Shown: positions 9,444 to 20,804, counted from the first letter of the stretch. The stretch is 64,000 bases of DNA from DATKRB01 sp963794215 (GCA_963794215.1 CAWCCQ010000001.1:1-64000), one strand, 5' to 3'. Numbers and translations are program-made. Notes: generated by a model from the sequence alone, not told the origin.

Positions 9444-9958
9444 CCCCCCAGACCCCTTTCACAATCCCATTCCGTTATCTCCACTACACTTCGGAAAATC
9501 TGTTTTCAACTATCGCATACGTGGGCGGCCACAGCAAGGTTGCGAGTATCCGGGCATCGAGACGGCCACTCGGCTGGGATGGATCGGGCAGCAGTCCCGA
9601 AGGGCATCACCTGGTGCGGAAGGATCGATCCGGGATGGCGCTCGAACGCTGCTGTCGGGTAACCACGAACCAATGATGGATCAGGATCAGCACCCATCCA
9701 ATGCACAGTTAACGTGGCCAGTTTCGTCCGCCTGTCAACCTGATCATTTCCCGCAGGTTGTCACTTCTGGGCGGGTGATCGGATGAGCGTCACATCACGG
9801 CAGCCAGCGTGTCATAACCTCCGACTGAGTAAGGGGCTGCCCTAGTACACCGGCTCGCCCGCGTCTCCGAAGCTCTCCAACCGAGACCCATAGCGTTTTC
9901 GACTCCGTAGCGATAGGTGACTCGTGCCCGAGCTGCCCACCTGAACGGCCGTCCCGAC
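9444..9958. other. Intergenic stretch, no gene seen
   Basis: This is the upstream region of the leftward ParB-like gene. Open frames here have no recognisable domain. No strong promoter or RNA was identified. Confidence 0.45.
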
Positions 9959-12104
9959 TCAGTTGATCAGGGGATCGCGAGGCATCCCGAGGATCCGCTC
10001 GGCCACCTGATTTCGCACAATCTCCGAGGTTCCTCCGGCGATGGTCAGGCATCGGGCGAGGATGAACGCCTGCACCGCCACCGACTCCTGCCCGTCGGCG
10101 AAGACCCCCTCATCAGCTGCCAGGGTGAGTGCAAGGTCAGCCACCCGCTGGGCATGCTCGGCTTGGATCATCTTGGAAAGGTTTCCTTCGGGCCCCGGTA
10201 CGCCCACGATGGCCCGTTCGGCTTGGCGTAGGTTGAGGAGCCGCAGGGTCTCCCGCTCCCCCAGAAGCCTACCGACGGCCAGGTCGGCACCCTCAGTGTT
10301 CCGATGGGCTCGGTACGTCTGGAGGAGATCGACCGCGATTCCGGTACCCTGCCCGCCGATGCTCACCCTCTCATTGCCGAGCGTGGAACGGGCCACCGCC
10401 CAGCCGCCGTTCACTGGACCCACGACATCATCATCAGCCACGAAGACATCGGTGAAGAAGACCTCGTTGAACATCGCGTTGCCTGTGGCCTCCCGTAATG
10501 GACGCACCTCAACACCAAGGGCCTTCATGTCGACCACCATCGTCGTGATGCCGGCATGCTTGGGTGCCTCCGGGTCGGTACGCACCGTGGCCAGCCCGTG
10601 AGTCGCCACTTGTGCACCGCTAGTCCAAGATCTTCTGGCCGTTGATAACCCAGCCCCCGTCCACACGTTCGGCCCGTGTCCGGATGCCGGCTGCATCGGA
10701 CCCGGCATCGGGCTCACTGAATAGTTGACACCATTGGATCTGGCCGGCCATGCTCGCCCGGATCCAGCGTTCCATCTGGTCAGGATTGGCATGCTGGATG
10801 AGGGTCAAGGTGATCCAACCTCCGATCCCGACCGCTCCTGGGCGATCGACGCCCTGCATCTCGTGTTCGATCACCAGCTGTTCCACGGCTCCGGCGCCAC
10901 GCCCCCATGGGCGCGGCCAGTGCGGGTGCGCGTAACCCTCATTGAGGAATGCGCCGTCTCGCTCCGGGCCGCCCAGGCCTTCGGTCCTGGCCAGGAAGTC
11001 GCGCACGGCGGCCCGGTGCTGCTCCGCCTCGGCGGGTAACACGATGTGGTCGGTCCGCAAGCCGCCAGCATCGGCAAGCTCCGTGACGCACCGGGCGAGG
11101 TCGTCGACCGGGCCCAACCAAGCGCTCAATGCGGCTGCCCTTCGCAGATATAGGTGAGCATCGTGCTCCCACGTGTAGCCAATGCCGCCGTGGACCTGAA
11201 TGTTAGACTTGGCGCAGGCCAAGTACCCGGACAATGCCTCGTCCGCGGCTATGGCCGCCGACAGCTGTAGTTGGGCCTCGGAGCCGACTGCCCGGGCAGC
11301 ATCCCAGGCCGCGGCCACTCCACGCTCGGCTGACGCGAGCATCTCGGCGCAACGGTGTTTGACCGCTTGAAAGGTCGCGATGCTCCGCCCGAATTGCTGG
11401 CGGCTCTTGGCGTACTCACTGGCCGCATCAACACACACGCTCGCGCCACCTGCGGCCTCAGCGGCCACTAGAACCCGAGCCGTACGCTCGGCGACGGACC
11501 GTCCCCGACCTAACACCTCCGCCGTGGCAATCACACGAGCCGGAACGGACACTGGCTGAGAGCGCCTGGTCGGGTCGACATTGACGCGGTTCTCAACCGC
11601 CACCCCCGGGGCCGCCCGTTCGATCACTAATAGGTCGGTACCGGCAGCCAATAGGAACAGGTCGGCCGTCTCGGCTCCCAACACCACGGCCCATCGCTCG
11701 GTAGAGTCGCTCCCGAATACACGGCCCTCGATCAGTCCGAGGCCTGCGAGGACCGATCCGTCCAACAAACCCGGAAGGAACCGCTCTCGCTGCTCAGCCG
11801 ACCCCACTGATTCGATCGCTGCGGACGCCACGACGGTCGGTAGGAACGGCCCTGGCGTCAATTCTCGTCCCATCTCCTCTACGACGACCGCCAGTTCAAG
11901 TAGCCCGTAACCGGCGCCGCCGTACTGCTCAGCGATGTGCAGCCCAAGCCAGCCAAGGCCGATTAAGTCCTTCCAAAACGGGGGAATCCCATCCACTGCC
12001 GCGTCGAGGCAGGCCCGAGCGGCAACGCGGGCCTGATTCTTCTGCAAGAACGAACGTGCTACGCCCGCCAGTTCCCGGTGGTGATCGGTGATGGGGATCG
12101 ACAT
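9959..12104 (-). pseudogene. Didomain acyl-CoA dehydrogenase (FadE-type) with one frameshift
   Basis: This is an FAD-dependent acyl-CoA dehydrogenase made of two fused ACAD modules, about 715 residues when joined. It starts at ATG 12104 (MSIPITDHH). The first module ends with the VHGGIGYTWEHD flavin-binding block. The second begins near DHIVLPAEAEQ and reaches EPDAGSD and GGWVINGQKI. One extra T near 10630 then shifts the frame and gives a stop. The next frame resumes precisely with WTSGAQVATHG and runs to IAGGTSEIVRNQVAERILG, so only one base separates it from an intact gene. All landmarks survive, so inactivation is recent or the base is a sequencing error. Such fused FadE proteins occur in actinobacterial catabolism of CoA-activated cyclic compounds. 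Confidence 0.85.
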
Positions 12105-12765
12105 GAGGCCATACTGCCACCTCCTGGGTCGTCCAGACAGTGGCGTCTGAGGACCCGCCACAATGGTGGTGTTGCTCCTCCGGGCATCGGCCGGTTGGGT
12201 CATTTGCACCGAACTTGAGGCAGCTGCGCCGATTTGAAGGGAGATGGACGCACATGTCCCTGTGAGCGCCAGGCTATCTGTCGTGACGCTTCGCGCATAG
12301 CAGGGACGTAGCTGATCGCCGTGGCGCGAGCGTTGAGTCCCTCCACGTCGGGGCCCCAGCAAGGTTGTTCGATTCTGGAGCTACTGCGGTTTGTTGGTGA
12401 CACGTGGGCTTCCTCCGGTTCGACAAACATCCACCATCGGAGCCCAACCCGCGGAGAGGATGTGCGAGATGGAGACCAATGGAACGGAAGAAGACCCGTC
12501 CCCGACGGCCGCTCACCCAGAGCTCGAGGCTGAAATGTCGAAGTGCCGGCATGGCGATCCGCAGTGTCCGCGTCAGGCGGCATGATCAGGCCAAGCAACC
12601 CGTCCGACAAAGCCAGAACGTCCATACCACCTAGGCGTGATCTCCATGCTCGCGTGAGAGGCGCGTTACTCGGAGTTGTGAGGCACGTGCCGGAAATATC
12701 TGAGGTGTCCCGGCAATGTCCTCGACAAACTTTCTTGGCCGTTCGTGTCGGTACCTATACCGGGC
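12105..12765. other. Intergenic stretch between divergent genes
   Basis: No domain-bearing frame was recognised on either strand; leftward open frames at 12200-12625 look like chance. The right end holds the promoter of the second SBP gene. Confidence 0.45.
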
Positions 12766-12794
12766 TTGACACCAACTTAGGATTCCCTTAGACC
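12766..12794 (+). promoter_or_regulatory. Promoter of the second SBP gene
   Basis: TTGACA at 12766-12771 and TAGACC at 12789-12794 are spaced by 17 bases and preceded by CGGGC. This matches the promoter at 3200-3228 in sequence and spacing. Confidence 0.65.
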
Positions 12795-12884
12795 GTGAGA
12801 CAGATGCGAGATATGCCGGGGCTCGGCCGCACGGTTCGCACGACGTACTGGCAGCCTCCAGCAGCTCGTCTCACGAGGGGGGTG
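12795..12884 (+). promoter_or_regulatory. Leader with long-range pairing before the second SBP gene
   Basis: GTGAGAC at 12795-12801, right after the -10 element, is the exact complement of GTCTCAC at 12868-12874, which is followed at once by a G-rich ribosome-binding site. The CTCGTCTCAC segment is shared with the leader of SBP1. The very 5' end of the transcript could therefore pair beside the translation start. Confidence 0.45.
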
Positions 12885-12888
12885 CGGT

Positions 12889-14140
12889 GTGGAGAGTCCG
12901 AGCCGTTGGAGCGTCGCGCTGGGCGCAGCCGTTCTCGTCGCGTCCACCCTTCTTGGCGCCACGGGCTCCGGCGCAGCCACCTCGAACAACAGCCCGATCG
13001 TACTCGGTTACATTGGCGACCTGACTGGGGTGGCTGCCTCCACGTTCGCGGATGGGCCGGCGGGTGCGCAGGCGCGCATCGACCTGCAGAATGCTGAGGG
13101 CGGGGTGGACGGCCACAAGTTGAAGATGGTCGTCGCAGACACTCAGTCGAGCCCAACCCTTGCGGCGACCGCCGCTGAATTTGGTCGAGAGTGACCACGT
13201 GTTCGGAATCATGGAGAACTCGGCCCTGTTCTTTGGTGCCGCCCCCTATTTGCTTAAGGCGGGCGTCCCGGTTACCGGGACTGCCATCGACGGGCCCGAG
13301 TGGAGCACCGACACGAACCTGTTCGATGCCAGCGGACCGCCGATAAGCGGTCCAATAGATGGCCACCTCTGGGTACCCAACACTACAGCGGCCTTCTTTA
13401 AGAGTCTGGGTGCTACGAAACTCGCTGGGATCGCTGCTAATACTTCCGCCGCTGCTGGCGTGGACGCTATCTTCGACACTTTTCCGAAATTTGGGCTCAG
13501 CAAGTGCTACTCGGGAATACTCCCCCTTGGCTCGATCAACGTCACCACGGACGTGCTGGCCATCAAAAATGCGGGATGTGACGGACTTTACGTATCGAAT
13601 GTGGACAGCACCGCTGTCGCCTTTGGGCAAGGACTGAAGGACGCAGGGCTCAACCTGAAGGCAGCTTTTCTGGGCGAAGGTTACGATAACACCGTGCTTC
13701 ACAATGCCACGAACCGAGCGGCGGTTAAGAACGGCTACTTTGGTGGCACCGCACTAGACCCCAATTTTACCCAGCCCAACGCTGCGACGACCAACATGCT
13801 GACTGCGTTGCGTAAATACGATAACTCCTTCCCCGGTGGTATCCCCGACCTCGGGCTGTTCGGTGGGTGGGAAGCAGCCGACCTCATGATCCTCGGCCTG
13901 GAGCACGCCGGTACGAATCCTACCCGGACCTCCTTTATGAGCAATCTTCGCAAGGTGGCCAGCTACGACGTTGGTGGGCTGCTCCCCTCCTCGTGGGGAT
14001 TCACCCACCTCGGCACGGACCTCCAGGCAATCCCGAAGACGACCTGCACCTACTTCTACCAGATGCAGGGCGATAAGTTTGTGGTCGCCAACCACGGGAA
14101 ACCATATTGCGGGAAATATGTAGAGACAGCGGTTCCCTGA
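12889..14140 (+). pseudogene. Substrate-binding protein, branched-chain amino acid type (SBP2), frameshifted
   Basis: This is a paralogue of SBP1. The GTG start at 12889 follows GAGGGGGGTG, and a signal peptide (VALGAAVLVAS to SGAATS) is clear. The first frame runs through DLQNAEGGVDGHKLK to about 13180 and then stops. The homologous sequence continues one frame over with NLVESDHVFGIMENSA and runs to the end (KPYCGKYVETAVP). A single inserted base, or two lost, near 13180 explains the break. Everything else, including the Cys-bearing tail, is preserved. The thiolase paralogue follows in the same direction. Confidence 0.85.
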
Positions 14141-14852
14141 GGAGAGGTTCCTGCAGGTTCCGGTTCCGAAGGCGCTAGCTTCAGTAATTGCACTCGACGC
14201 GGGAGGAGTCGAGGGTGGAAGAGGTCGGGATTCGCACGCAGGCGGCAACCGTCGCGAACTCGATTGCTTGTCTCCTAAGCGCTTCAGGACCGTTCATCGC
14301 CGCAGGGCTGGCTCCGGGGAATCATGACCCTCGGCCTGAGCGTCGTGGACACACGATTCAGTAGGCGCTCTGATTGTCCTTGTGGCGCGTTACCATCCTG
14401 CTGTCCACAATCCATTATCGCGAACCCCGTCGATTGGGGGGGGACGCCCTCGCTGCACTCCATCAGTACGTCAGCCACCAAAGCGTGGACAGATCATGTT
14501 CCATCTGCACACGGGACCCGTCGGTAGACACACATTGTGAACATGATCACGACGTGTCTTTATCGACGATTTGACCCTGTTCTGGGCGTTGTCGAGGTAG
14601 TACATGCCGACGAGCGGAGGTTGGATCGGGTAACGAGGACGTTGAGTGCGTCGTCGGATCAGCACCTGGACATCGACGCGCGCTCACCACGTGAGTGTCG
14701 CCGACGGAGGGATATCTCGAGAGCGTCAAATGCGTGCAGAGTGGTGAAGCACATCGAGATGGACGTACATGGCAGAATCGCGGGGCTCAGCGACGCCGTT
14801 CGCGGCAGGCTTGCCGGGGGTCACCAGAGATACGAGTAGATCGGAGGAACGA
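14141..14852. other. Intergenic stretch before the second thiolase
   Basis: No supported gene. Open frames are short and motif-free. The final bases carry the CGGAGGAACGA ribosome-binding site of the thiolase. Confidence 0.45.
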
Positions 14853-16037
14853 ATGAGCAACGCCAAAAATACGGTGGCAATCGCTGGGGTCGGTTACTCA
14901 ACGATCGGGCGCCACCTGCCCATCCCCGACGACGAGCTGGTCCGCCAAGCGGTAACCGCCGCGATCGATGACGCCGGCATGACCCGTTCGGACATCGACG
15001 GCATCGGCACGATGGGTGGCAATGCAATGTCGATCGGCTGGTTGCTGGGCCTCATGCCGCTCAATTATTTCTTCACCTCACCGGGTGGGCCCGCCTTCGT
15101 GGAGCCCGCAGTTAATTCGATATCGGCGGTGGCGTCCGGCATGTGCCATACGTGCGTAGCCATCCGTCTCATCCGACAGATGCCCGGTCAGTCCGAGCGC
15201 CTGACAAGCCCAGAGGCCAACGCCGCAGCGCCGGTCGACCACTCGGGGTTCCTCGGCACCGGAGTCGACCCCGCCATCGCCGCCCAGTTCACCGCCCCTT
15301 TCGGAGCGGGGGCGGCGGCGGCCACCATCGCAGGATTCCAAATGCAGGCCCACATGTCGCGGTACGGCACTACTGAAGAGCAGTTCGCCCAGAACGCGGT
15401 GAACCAGCGACACCACGCTTCCTTAAACGAAGACGCCCTGTTTCGTGAACCCCTGACTCTCGAGGACTACCTGAATTCTCGCTATATCAGCAAGCCGGTG
15501 CGCCTTTTCGACTGCGACTACCCGTGCGACTCGGCGTCGGCGGTCATCTTCACCACAGCGGAACGTGCCCGCGACTTCATGAAGAAGCCCGTGCTCGTCG
15601 AGGCGTGGGCACTCTCGGCGATCCGAGACGCCGACATGGCCCTCCTCGAGGACCACACTGCAAACGCATCCGTCCATTGCGCCAACGCCCTTTGGTCACG
15701 CACGAGCCTCACGCCCGCCGACGTCGACTGCGCTCAACTCTATGACGGTTTCACCATCATCACCTTGGAGTGGCTCGAGGCCCTCGGCCTATGTCCGATG
15801 GGCGAATCCGGGCCGTTCATCGCCGAAGGCCACACCCGACTCGGCGGGTCGATGCCGCTCAACACCGACGGCGGCGCCTGCAACGTCGGTCGACGTCACG
15901 GTGCCAATTTCTGTATCGAGGCCACCCGTCAAATCCGAGGGGGCGAGAGTGGAGAACGCCAAGTGCCCGACTGCGAAGTGGCAGTGTGGGCTAACGCCAT
16001 TGGGCCCTTTGCGGGAGCGGTCCTGCTGACTGCCTAG
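14853..16037 (+). CDS. SCP2-like thiolase paralogue, 394 aa
   Basis: This is a thiolase-superfamily protein closely similar to that at 5244-6419 (same VAIAGVGYSTIGR opening, CAQLYDGFTII block and NTDGGACNVGRRHGANF loop). The ATG at 14853 follows a strong CGGAGGAAC site; upstream in-frame codons lack one. The two paralogues share C-terminal residues much more than central ones, which suggests different acyl substrates. No DUF35 gene is adjacent here, so it may share the one at 6435-6863. It lies downstream of SBP2. Confidence 0.88.
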   Translation: MSNAKNTVAIAGVGYSTIGRHLPIPDDELVRQAVTAAIDDAGMTRSDIDGIGTMGGNAMSIGWLLGLMPLNYFFTSPGGPAFVEPAVNSISAVASGMCHTCVAIRLIRQMPGQSERLTSPEANAAAPVDHSGFLGTGVDPAIAAQFTAPFGAGAAAATIAGFQMQAHMSRYGTTEEQFAQNAVNQRHHASLNEDALFREPLTLEDYLNSRYISKPVRLFDCDYPCDSASAVIFTTAERARDFMKKPVLVEAWALSAIRDADMALLEDHTANASVHCANALWSRTSLTPADVDCAQLYDGFTIITLEWLEALGLCPMGESGPFIAEGHTRLGGSMPLNTDGGACNVGRRHGANFCIEATRQIRGGESGERQVPDCEVAVWANAIGPFAGAVLLTA

Positions 16038-16297
16038 TGACGTGAGTCAAAAATGCGGTGGCAGCAGGCACCAATGTGCCCGGGGGATCTTGTCAGCGCT
16101 CTTGTGTCAGGACAAAGAGCGTCGGAGCGTTGTTTACTAGTTGCCCTAACTGGCCGTGGCTGTTCGCAGCTCCTTTTGTCGACCGGTTTGTACGCCGACG
16201 GAGCCGCTGGTTGCAGACTTCGGAGAACCAAGGCTCGAGCAGTCTCAGCCAGAACCTGTAGGTTAGGGTGAGCCGAGGTGGCGCCCTTGGGTGAGCG

Positions 16298-16843
16298 TCA
16301 ACCAGGGATGGATCTGATCGATACCCTGCATGCACAGTATCGATCCCGGAGGGGCATGAAGCTACTCGGGCACTGAGCGGTACATGAGGTCCACGGAGTG
16401 CCGAAACTCTTGGGCCACTGTGGCTCGTCTATATCGCCGGGCACGATCCCGGGGGCGACGTCCAGGGCCGCGTAGAGGTTGCTGGTGGCCGTGGCGGAAG
16501 CTCGGATTCGGGATGAGGCGGTCCCGGACTGTCTAATCGGCCAGCGCATCTTCTGCGACGGGAGCTTGGTCACCCAGCTCTCCGCCTCCTTCAGGCCATA
16601 GAGGAGCCCGCCCTCAAACCCGAAGGTGCTCTGGCTCGACAGCACCCGATCGCAGATGCCCGCTAAGTCCCAACGGTGTCCCCTGCTGGCTACTGGCCAA
16701 TCCAACGGGTTGGAAGGCAGGCAAATTGGGCACGTACGAAGGCGTGCACTGCGACTACATGACGAACGAGCCGCTCGGGGCCCCGCTTGAAACTTGTCAC
16801 CGGGTCCGCAGACCGGTCGACCAAGCGATACAGACCAATGCAT
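16298..16843 (-). pseudogene. Unassigned leftward remnant with an amidohydrolase-like motif
   Basis: A leftward frame holds LSSQSTFGFEGGLLY (bases about 16600-16660). This closely matches YSQSTFGFDGG in the broken amidohydrolase just upstream and YSQSTVGVDGG in the intact one at 28195-29298. The rest of the frame shows no homology I can place. It may be a shuffled duplicate piece of an amidohydrolase gene. Confidence 0.25.
16316..16345. repeat. Perfect inverted repeat GATCGATAC-N12-GTATCGATC
   Basis: A 9-bp perfect stem encloses a 12-base loop that itself contains the palindrome TGCATGCA. It lies between the end of the thiolase and a leftward broken amidohydrolase region. No T-run follows, so it is a structured site rather than a clear terminator. 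Confidence 0.55.
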
Positions 16844-16876
16844 TTCGAGTACTCAGCGGCTGATCGCTGCCCTGGA

Positions 16877-17987
16877 TCATCCGATGCGGTACAGCTCTGC
16901 CGCGTTGCGCCATACGATTTTTTGCTTGTCCTCGTCGGGAAGCCCCTGGAAATGGTCTTCCACCACCGTCTGCGACTCTGGCCACGTGGAGTCGGGGTGC
17001 GGGTAGTCGCTCGCCCACATCAGGGTGCGGCACCGAGAAGGTCGATGGTGCGCATGCCGACCATGTCGTCCTCGAAGGTGGCGTGGAACTGCGCGACCAG
17101 AACGAGCTCGGGTTCTCCTTGATCATTCCCCGGCTCGGCCCAGTTGTGGCGGCGGGACATGGTGTCGAGTCGCTCCAGGTAGTAGGCGATCCACCCGATC
17201 CCCGACTCCACCAGGACGATATGCAGGTCGGGGTTGCTCGGCACCATGCCGCCCAGAATCCAGGTCCCGATGAGTTCCGCCATGACATGGGTGGGAGGGA
17301 CTGGAAGATCCCCTTGGCCGGCGTGGGATCGGCCATCTGGATGCCGGTCAGCCCGGGCGAGGCATTGGTGTGGAGACTGAGCGGGATCCGGTTGGCGGCG
17401 AACGCCTGCCACAGCTGCTGGTAGTCGTCGTCCCAGTAGGGGGCCAACTGGTTCAGGACGCTCGGGATAGGTCGGGACGGTCAGGGCCTTGAAGCCCTTG
17501 GCGACGAGGCGCTCCAGCTCGGCTCACTCCCTCGCGTCGGGTCGAGACCGGGACGATGCCGACCGGGATCAGGCGGCCGGGAGCGTAGGCGATCCACTCG
17601 GCGAGCGCATCGTTGTAGGCCTAGAAGCAGGCCACCCGAGCCTCGGCGGACTTCAGCGGTAAAAGACCCCGCCGTCGAATCCGAAGGTGCTCTGGCTGTA
17701 GAGGACCTCGGCGTCCACGCCGTCCATGTCCTGGTCCTTGACTCGGTCTTCTTGGACGTGGTCGCCCGGACGGTTCTGGGCCGGCCAGTTGCGCTCAGCA
17801 GGATTCTTGGCGTCCCCATGTTTGACGCAGCCTGGGCTGCGGCCATAGCGACCTGCGCCTTGGCAATGACCTCCTTGGCCACGTCCAGGTGGCGCCTCGG
17901 AACATGTTCGAGGAAGCGCTCGTCGGGGATCGTGACGTGTGAGTCAGCAGAGATCAGACGCTGCTTGATGATCGTCTCTGTGGTCAT
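16877..17987 (-). pseudogene. Metal-dependent amidohydrolase (amidohydrolase 2 family), multiply frameshifted
   Basis: This is a degraded paralogue of the gene at 28195-29298. It starts at ATG 17987 (MTTETIIKQRLISADSHVTIPDE), where the DSH metal motif is intact. The frame is lost near 17800, and YSQSTFGFDGG reads in another frame. The WDDDYQQLWQAFAANRIPLSLHTN part and the WILGGMVPSNPDL part lie in two further frames. The C-terminus (WASDYPHPDSTWPES, then IVWRNAAELYRIG and a TGA at 16877-16879) is again readable. At least three or four indels break it, so it is surely dead. It shows the locus once carried two amidohydrolases of the same type. Confidence 0.85.
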
Positions 17988-18440
17988 GGCTACACCCCTC
18001 CCGGCCGGCTCACCGTCGACGCCCTCGCTTTTCGTACTCAGGCACCCGACCCGTTAGCCGGTATACGCCGTTGGTCTGGTGGCGTCAATCCTTTGGCGGT
18101 GACAGGTCTGGACAGGACCCGGGCGTCGCGTAGGCCCAAGCAGGGATCCCGCGACCGGGATCCTTGCAATCGTCGATGCCGGCGTCTTCGTAGCAATCCA
18201 GCGCATGATCTCAATCGTCTGTCGCCACTCACCGGCGGAGGACCCGGATACCGTGAGGGCGTACCGCTGAAGGGATCAGCAATGCGCCCCGGCGCAGCCG
18301 CCCCGGGTCACGTTGCTAGGTCTCAGCTACCAAGACGCGCCGGAGGTTCTCCTCAGCGAAGAAAAGCTCTCGCCTTCGACCGTGTGAACCGCCGTCACCG
18401 GAGCGCCTCCGGGCTCGAAATCGTTCGGACAGTGCTCAAA
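17988..18440. other. Intergenic stretch, no gene seen
   Basis: This is the upstream region of the broken amidohydrolase. It contains a short imperfect inverted repeat around GGGATCCCGCGACCGGGATCC (about 18142-18162). No coding frame with a domain was found. Confidence 0.4.
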
Positions 18441-19092
18441 TCAAACCGGTCGCATGGGGACTTGGGCCACCTCCGCCGTCGCTTGGGCGTAAACCGTGTC
18501 TTTGTTCATCAGCGTCCCCTCGACCACCACCCACCGTTCCTCCACTCGGCTGATATGCCCTTCGTAACGCAAGGGAACGCTAAGGGGGGTCGGCCGTCGG
18601 TACCGCACGGCGAGCGAGCCGGCCGGACCACCCAATCCGTTGATCCCCGCCGTCATCAGGAGAGCAGCATCGAATCCTGCGCGATGTACCCTCCATACAC
18701 GCAGTTGGGAGGCCCCTCTTGCGGAGTCCCAAAAGTGACTTCGCCAGTCAGGTGGCCGTCGTCCGTTTCGACGGCGATTGGTGGTGAGCACGGGTTCGCC
18801 AGACCGATCATCGGATGATTGGTAAACGTGCCCTGATGGCTCAGGCGGCTCGCCTGTTCGAATCTGCTGACATCGGAGTCGGACGTAGCTCAACAACGAA
18901 CCTTTCGACGGTCACGGCAGCATGTTCGAGCGAGGCCTCGGACGCACGGGAGCCAACGGTGACCCGGGCGAGGGCCCGCAACGCAGTAGCCAAACGAACG
19001 CCGCTCGCGCATCTCGGGAAAGGCTGGACGCTGACAGCAAGGTCTCTCGGTAGCTCTGAGCTGCCGCAGAGGTCGGATCGGAGTTTGCACAC
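18441..19092 (-). pseudogene. PaaI-type hotdog thioesterase, two frameshifts
   Basis: Joining three frames gives a normal acyl-CoA thioesterase of about 210 residues. The N-terminal helices (LATALRALARVTVGSRASE to VERFVVELRP) read in one frame. The segment SRLSHQGTFTNHPMIGLANP through GPPNCVYGGYIAQ reads in a second. The C-terminal sheet (FDAALLMTAGINGL, LAVRYRRPTPLSVPLRYEG, stop at 18441) reads in a third. Breaks lie near 18855 and 18670, each explained by one base. The hotdog landmarks HPMIGLANP, GPPNCVYGG and RYRRPTPL are intact. Its role would be release of CoA from acyl-CoA intermediates. The true start is uncertain. Confidence 0.75.
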
Positions 19093-19798
19093 TGCATTGC
19101 TAGTGCACGCGCTTTGATGGTGCCAGTGCCGTGGGAGCGCGGCGACACTTTAGTTCCATCGACTACATCCGGGCCGAACCGTGACCCTGTACTGCTCGTC
19201 GTCGCCGCTGACTAGCGATGTCATGAATCGCGACCGAGGGACATGCCACCGGCGCGATGACTGCCAATCTCTGAAGGTGGTCTTCGCCCAATCTCTGAAG
19301 GTGGTGTTCGCCAGTTCAAGCGAAGGTACCTCGTACCACACACCAAGGACGCCGGGCTGGTGAAACACGGCTGAGAACCCTCCAAAGCATCTCCCTCTGG
19401 GAGCTCAATTGGTCGGCACTTTTGGGATGGCCCCCGAACCACCCCATTGGGCTGACGGCAGCCGCCGCTGCAGGAATGCGCACACGGTATGCAATAGGGC
19501 TAATCTCGTAGGTCGAGCGTCAGATCCCAAGCACAATCGGACCTGGCTGACCTGAAGCGTGGTAGCGCCCAGTTCTCCCCGCTGAAGCACGGGCTCATCT
19601 GGGAGCCTGAAGATCGTGTCCCCCGACGCTATCGTGCGAGAGTGGCATTGCAGGTGGCTCAGGGTGCTCCCGTCGAAGTGTGGATCACGGTCATAGTGAA
19701 CTCTGCCCGGTTGCACGTGAACGCAGGTTTTCCGACACTGCAACTTGGAGCTCCGCAGGCGCCGTCAGAGTCGTTCGGGCTAAAGAAGAGGGGATCGG
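19093..19798. other. Intergenic stretch with a small tandem duplication
   Basis: No supported gene. A leftward frame (19150-19368) reads through the tandem duplication as TTFRDWAKTTFRDW but has no recognisable family. The stretch may hold more eroded coding DNA. Confidence 0.4.
19264..19311. repeat. 24-bp tandem duplication
   Basis: Two adjacent copies of a 24-base unit beginning CCAATCTCTGAAGG differ at one position (C versus G in the GGT-TTCGC part). The unit is eight codons long and keeps one leftward frame open. Confidence 0.8.
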
Positions 19799-20804
19799 GT
19801 GGTATATCGACTAATGGGAATGAGCGGGGATCTTCGGGTTTCCGAGGTGGGTCTTGGAACAGCCAACTCGGGGCCTGAGGGTTTGGCCGAGCGGCGCGAA
19901 CAGTGCGCGTGCTACGCTGGCTATGGGGAGGTCGGAGGGGAACTTTCGAGCACCGGGCAATGCGTACACGGACGGAGAAGGCGAGGTAATCATAGGTCCT
20001 TCGCAGCACCAGTGAGCGCGCACAGATCGTTATCGCAACTAAGTATTCAATGCAATCACGGGCCCGCGACGTCAACGCCCACGGCAACAGTCGTAAACAT
20101 ATGATGGACTCGGTTCACGCCAGCCTCCGCCGACTTGGGACCGATTACATCGACCTCTACTGGGTGCACTGCCGAGATGACTCAACGCCCATCGAAGAGA
20201 TTCTACGTGGTCTCGACAACCTGGTAAGCCAGGGAAAGGTCCTGTATATCGGGATGTCGGACACCCCAGCCTGGCAGGTGTCAAGAGCAAACACGATCGC
20301 CGAGCTCAGAGGATGGACCTCGTTCGTCGGTATGCAGGTGAAGTACAGCCTCTTGGACCGAGACGTGGAACATGAACTTCTACCAATGGCGAGCGCATTT
20401 GACATATCGGTGGTCCCATGGGACGTGCTGGGGTCGGGAGTGCTCACGGGGAAGTACAGCGCGAGCGACCGCCCATCAGACAGTCGTCTCGGAGTCGACG
20501 GGGTGATCCGGAATTGTCGCGGCGCATCTCCGACGCAGTCGTGGCGATTGCCGCTGAGCTCGGTTGCACACCTGCCCAGGTCGCTCTCAACTGGGTGCGA
20601 GGCGGTCTCGGGGTGATCATCCCACTAATCGGCGCTCGGACTCTTGCACAACTCGAAGACAACATCGGTTGCGTTGACGTCGAACTCCCAGAGCACCGAG
20701 CGAGATCGGACGAGATCAGTGCCATCCCGAAGCCCTTTCCGCATTCACTTCTCGAGCCCTTCACGCTCCGACGAGTGATCAGCCATCGAGCATCGCAACG
20801 CTAG
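19799..20804 (+). pseudogene. Aldo/keto reductase, several frameshifts
   Basis: This is an NADPH-dependent aldo/keto reductase broken into at least four frames. The start reads MVYRLMGMSGDLRVSEVGLGTA. The piece NAYTDGEGEVIIG is in another frame, and AQIVIATKYS leads into the long stretch DSVHASLRRLGTDYIDLYWVH to WDVLGSGVLTGKYS. The tail (AAELGCTPAQVALNW, then IIPLIGARTLAQLEDN) is shifted again. The catalytic Asp/Tyr region near the N-terminus is the most damaged part. The gene was of normal AKR length (about 330 residues) and is now non-functional. Confidence 0.85.
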
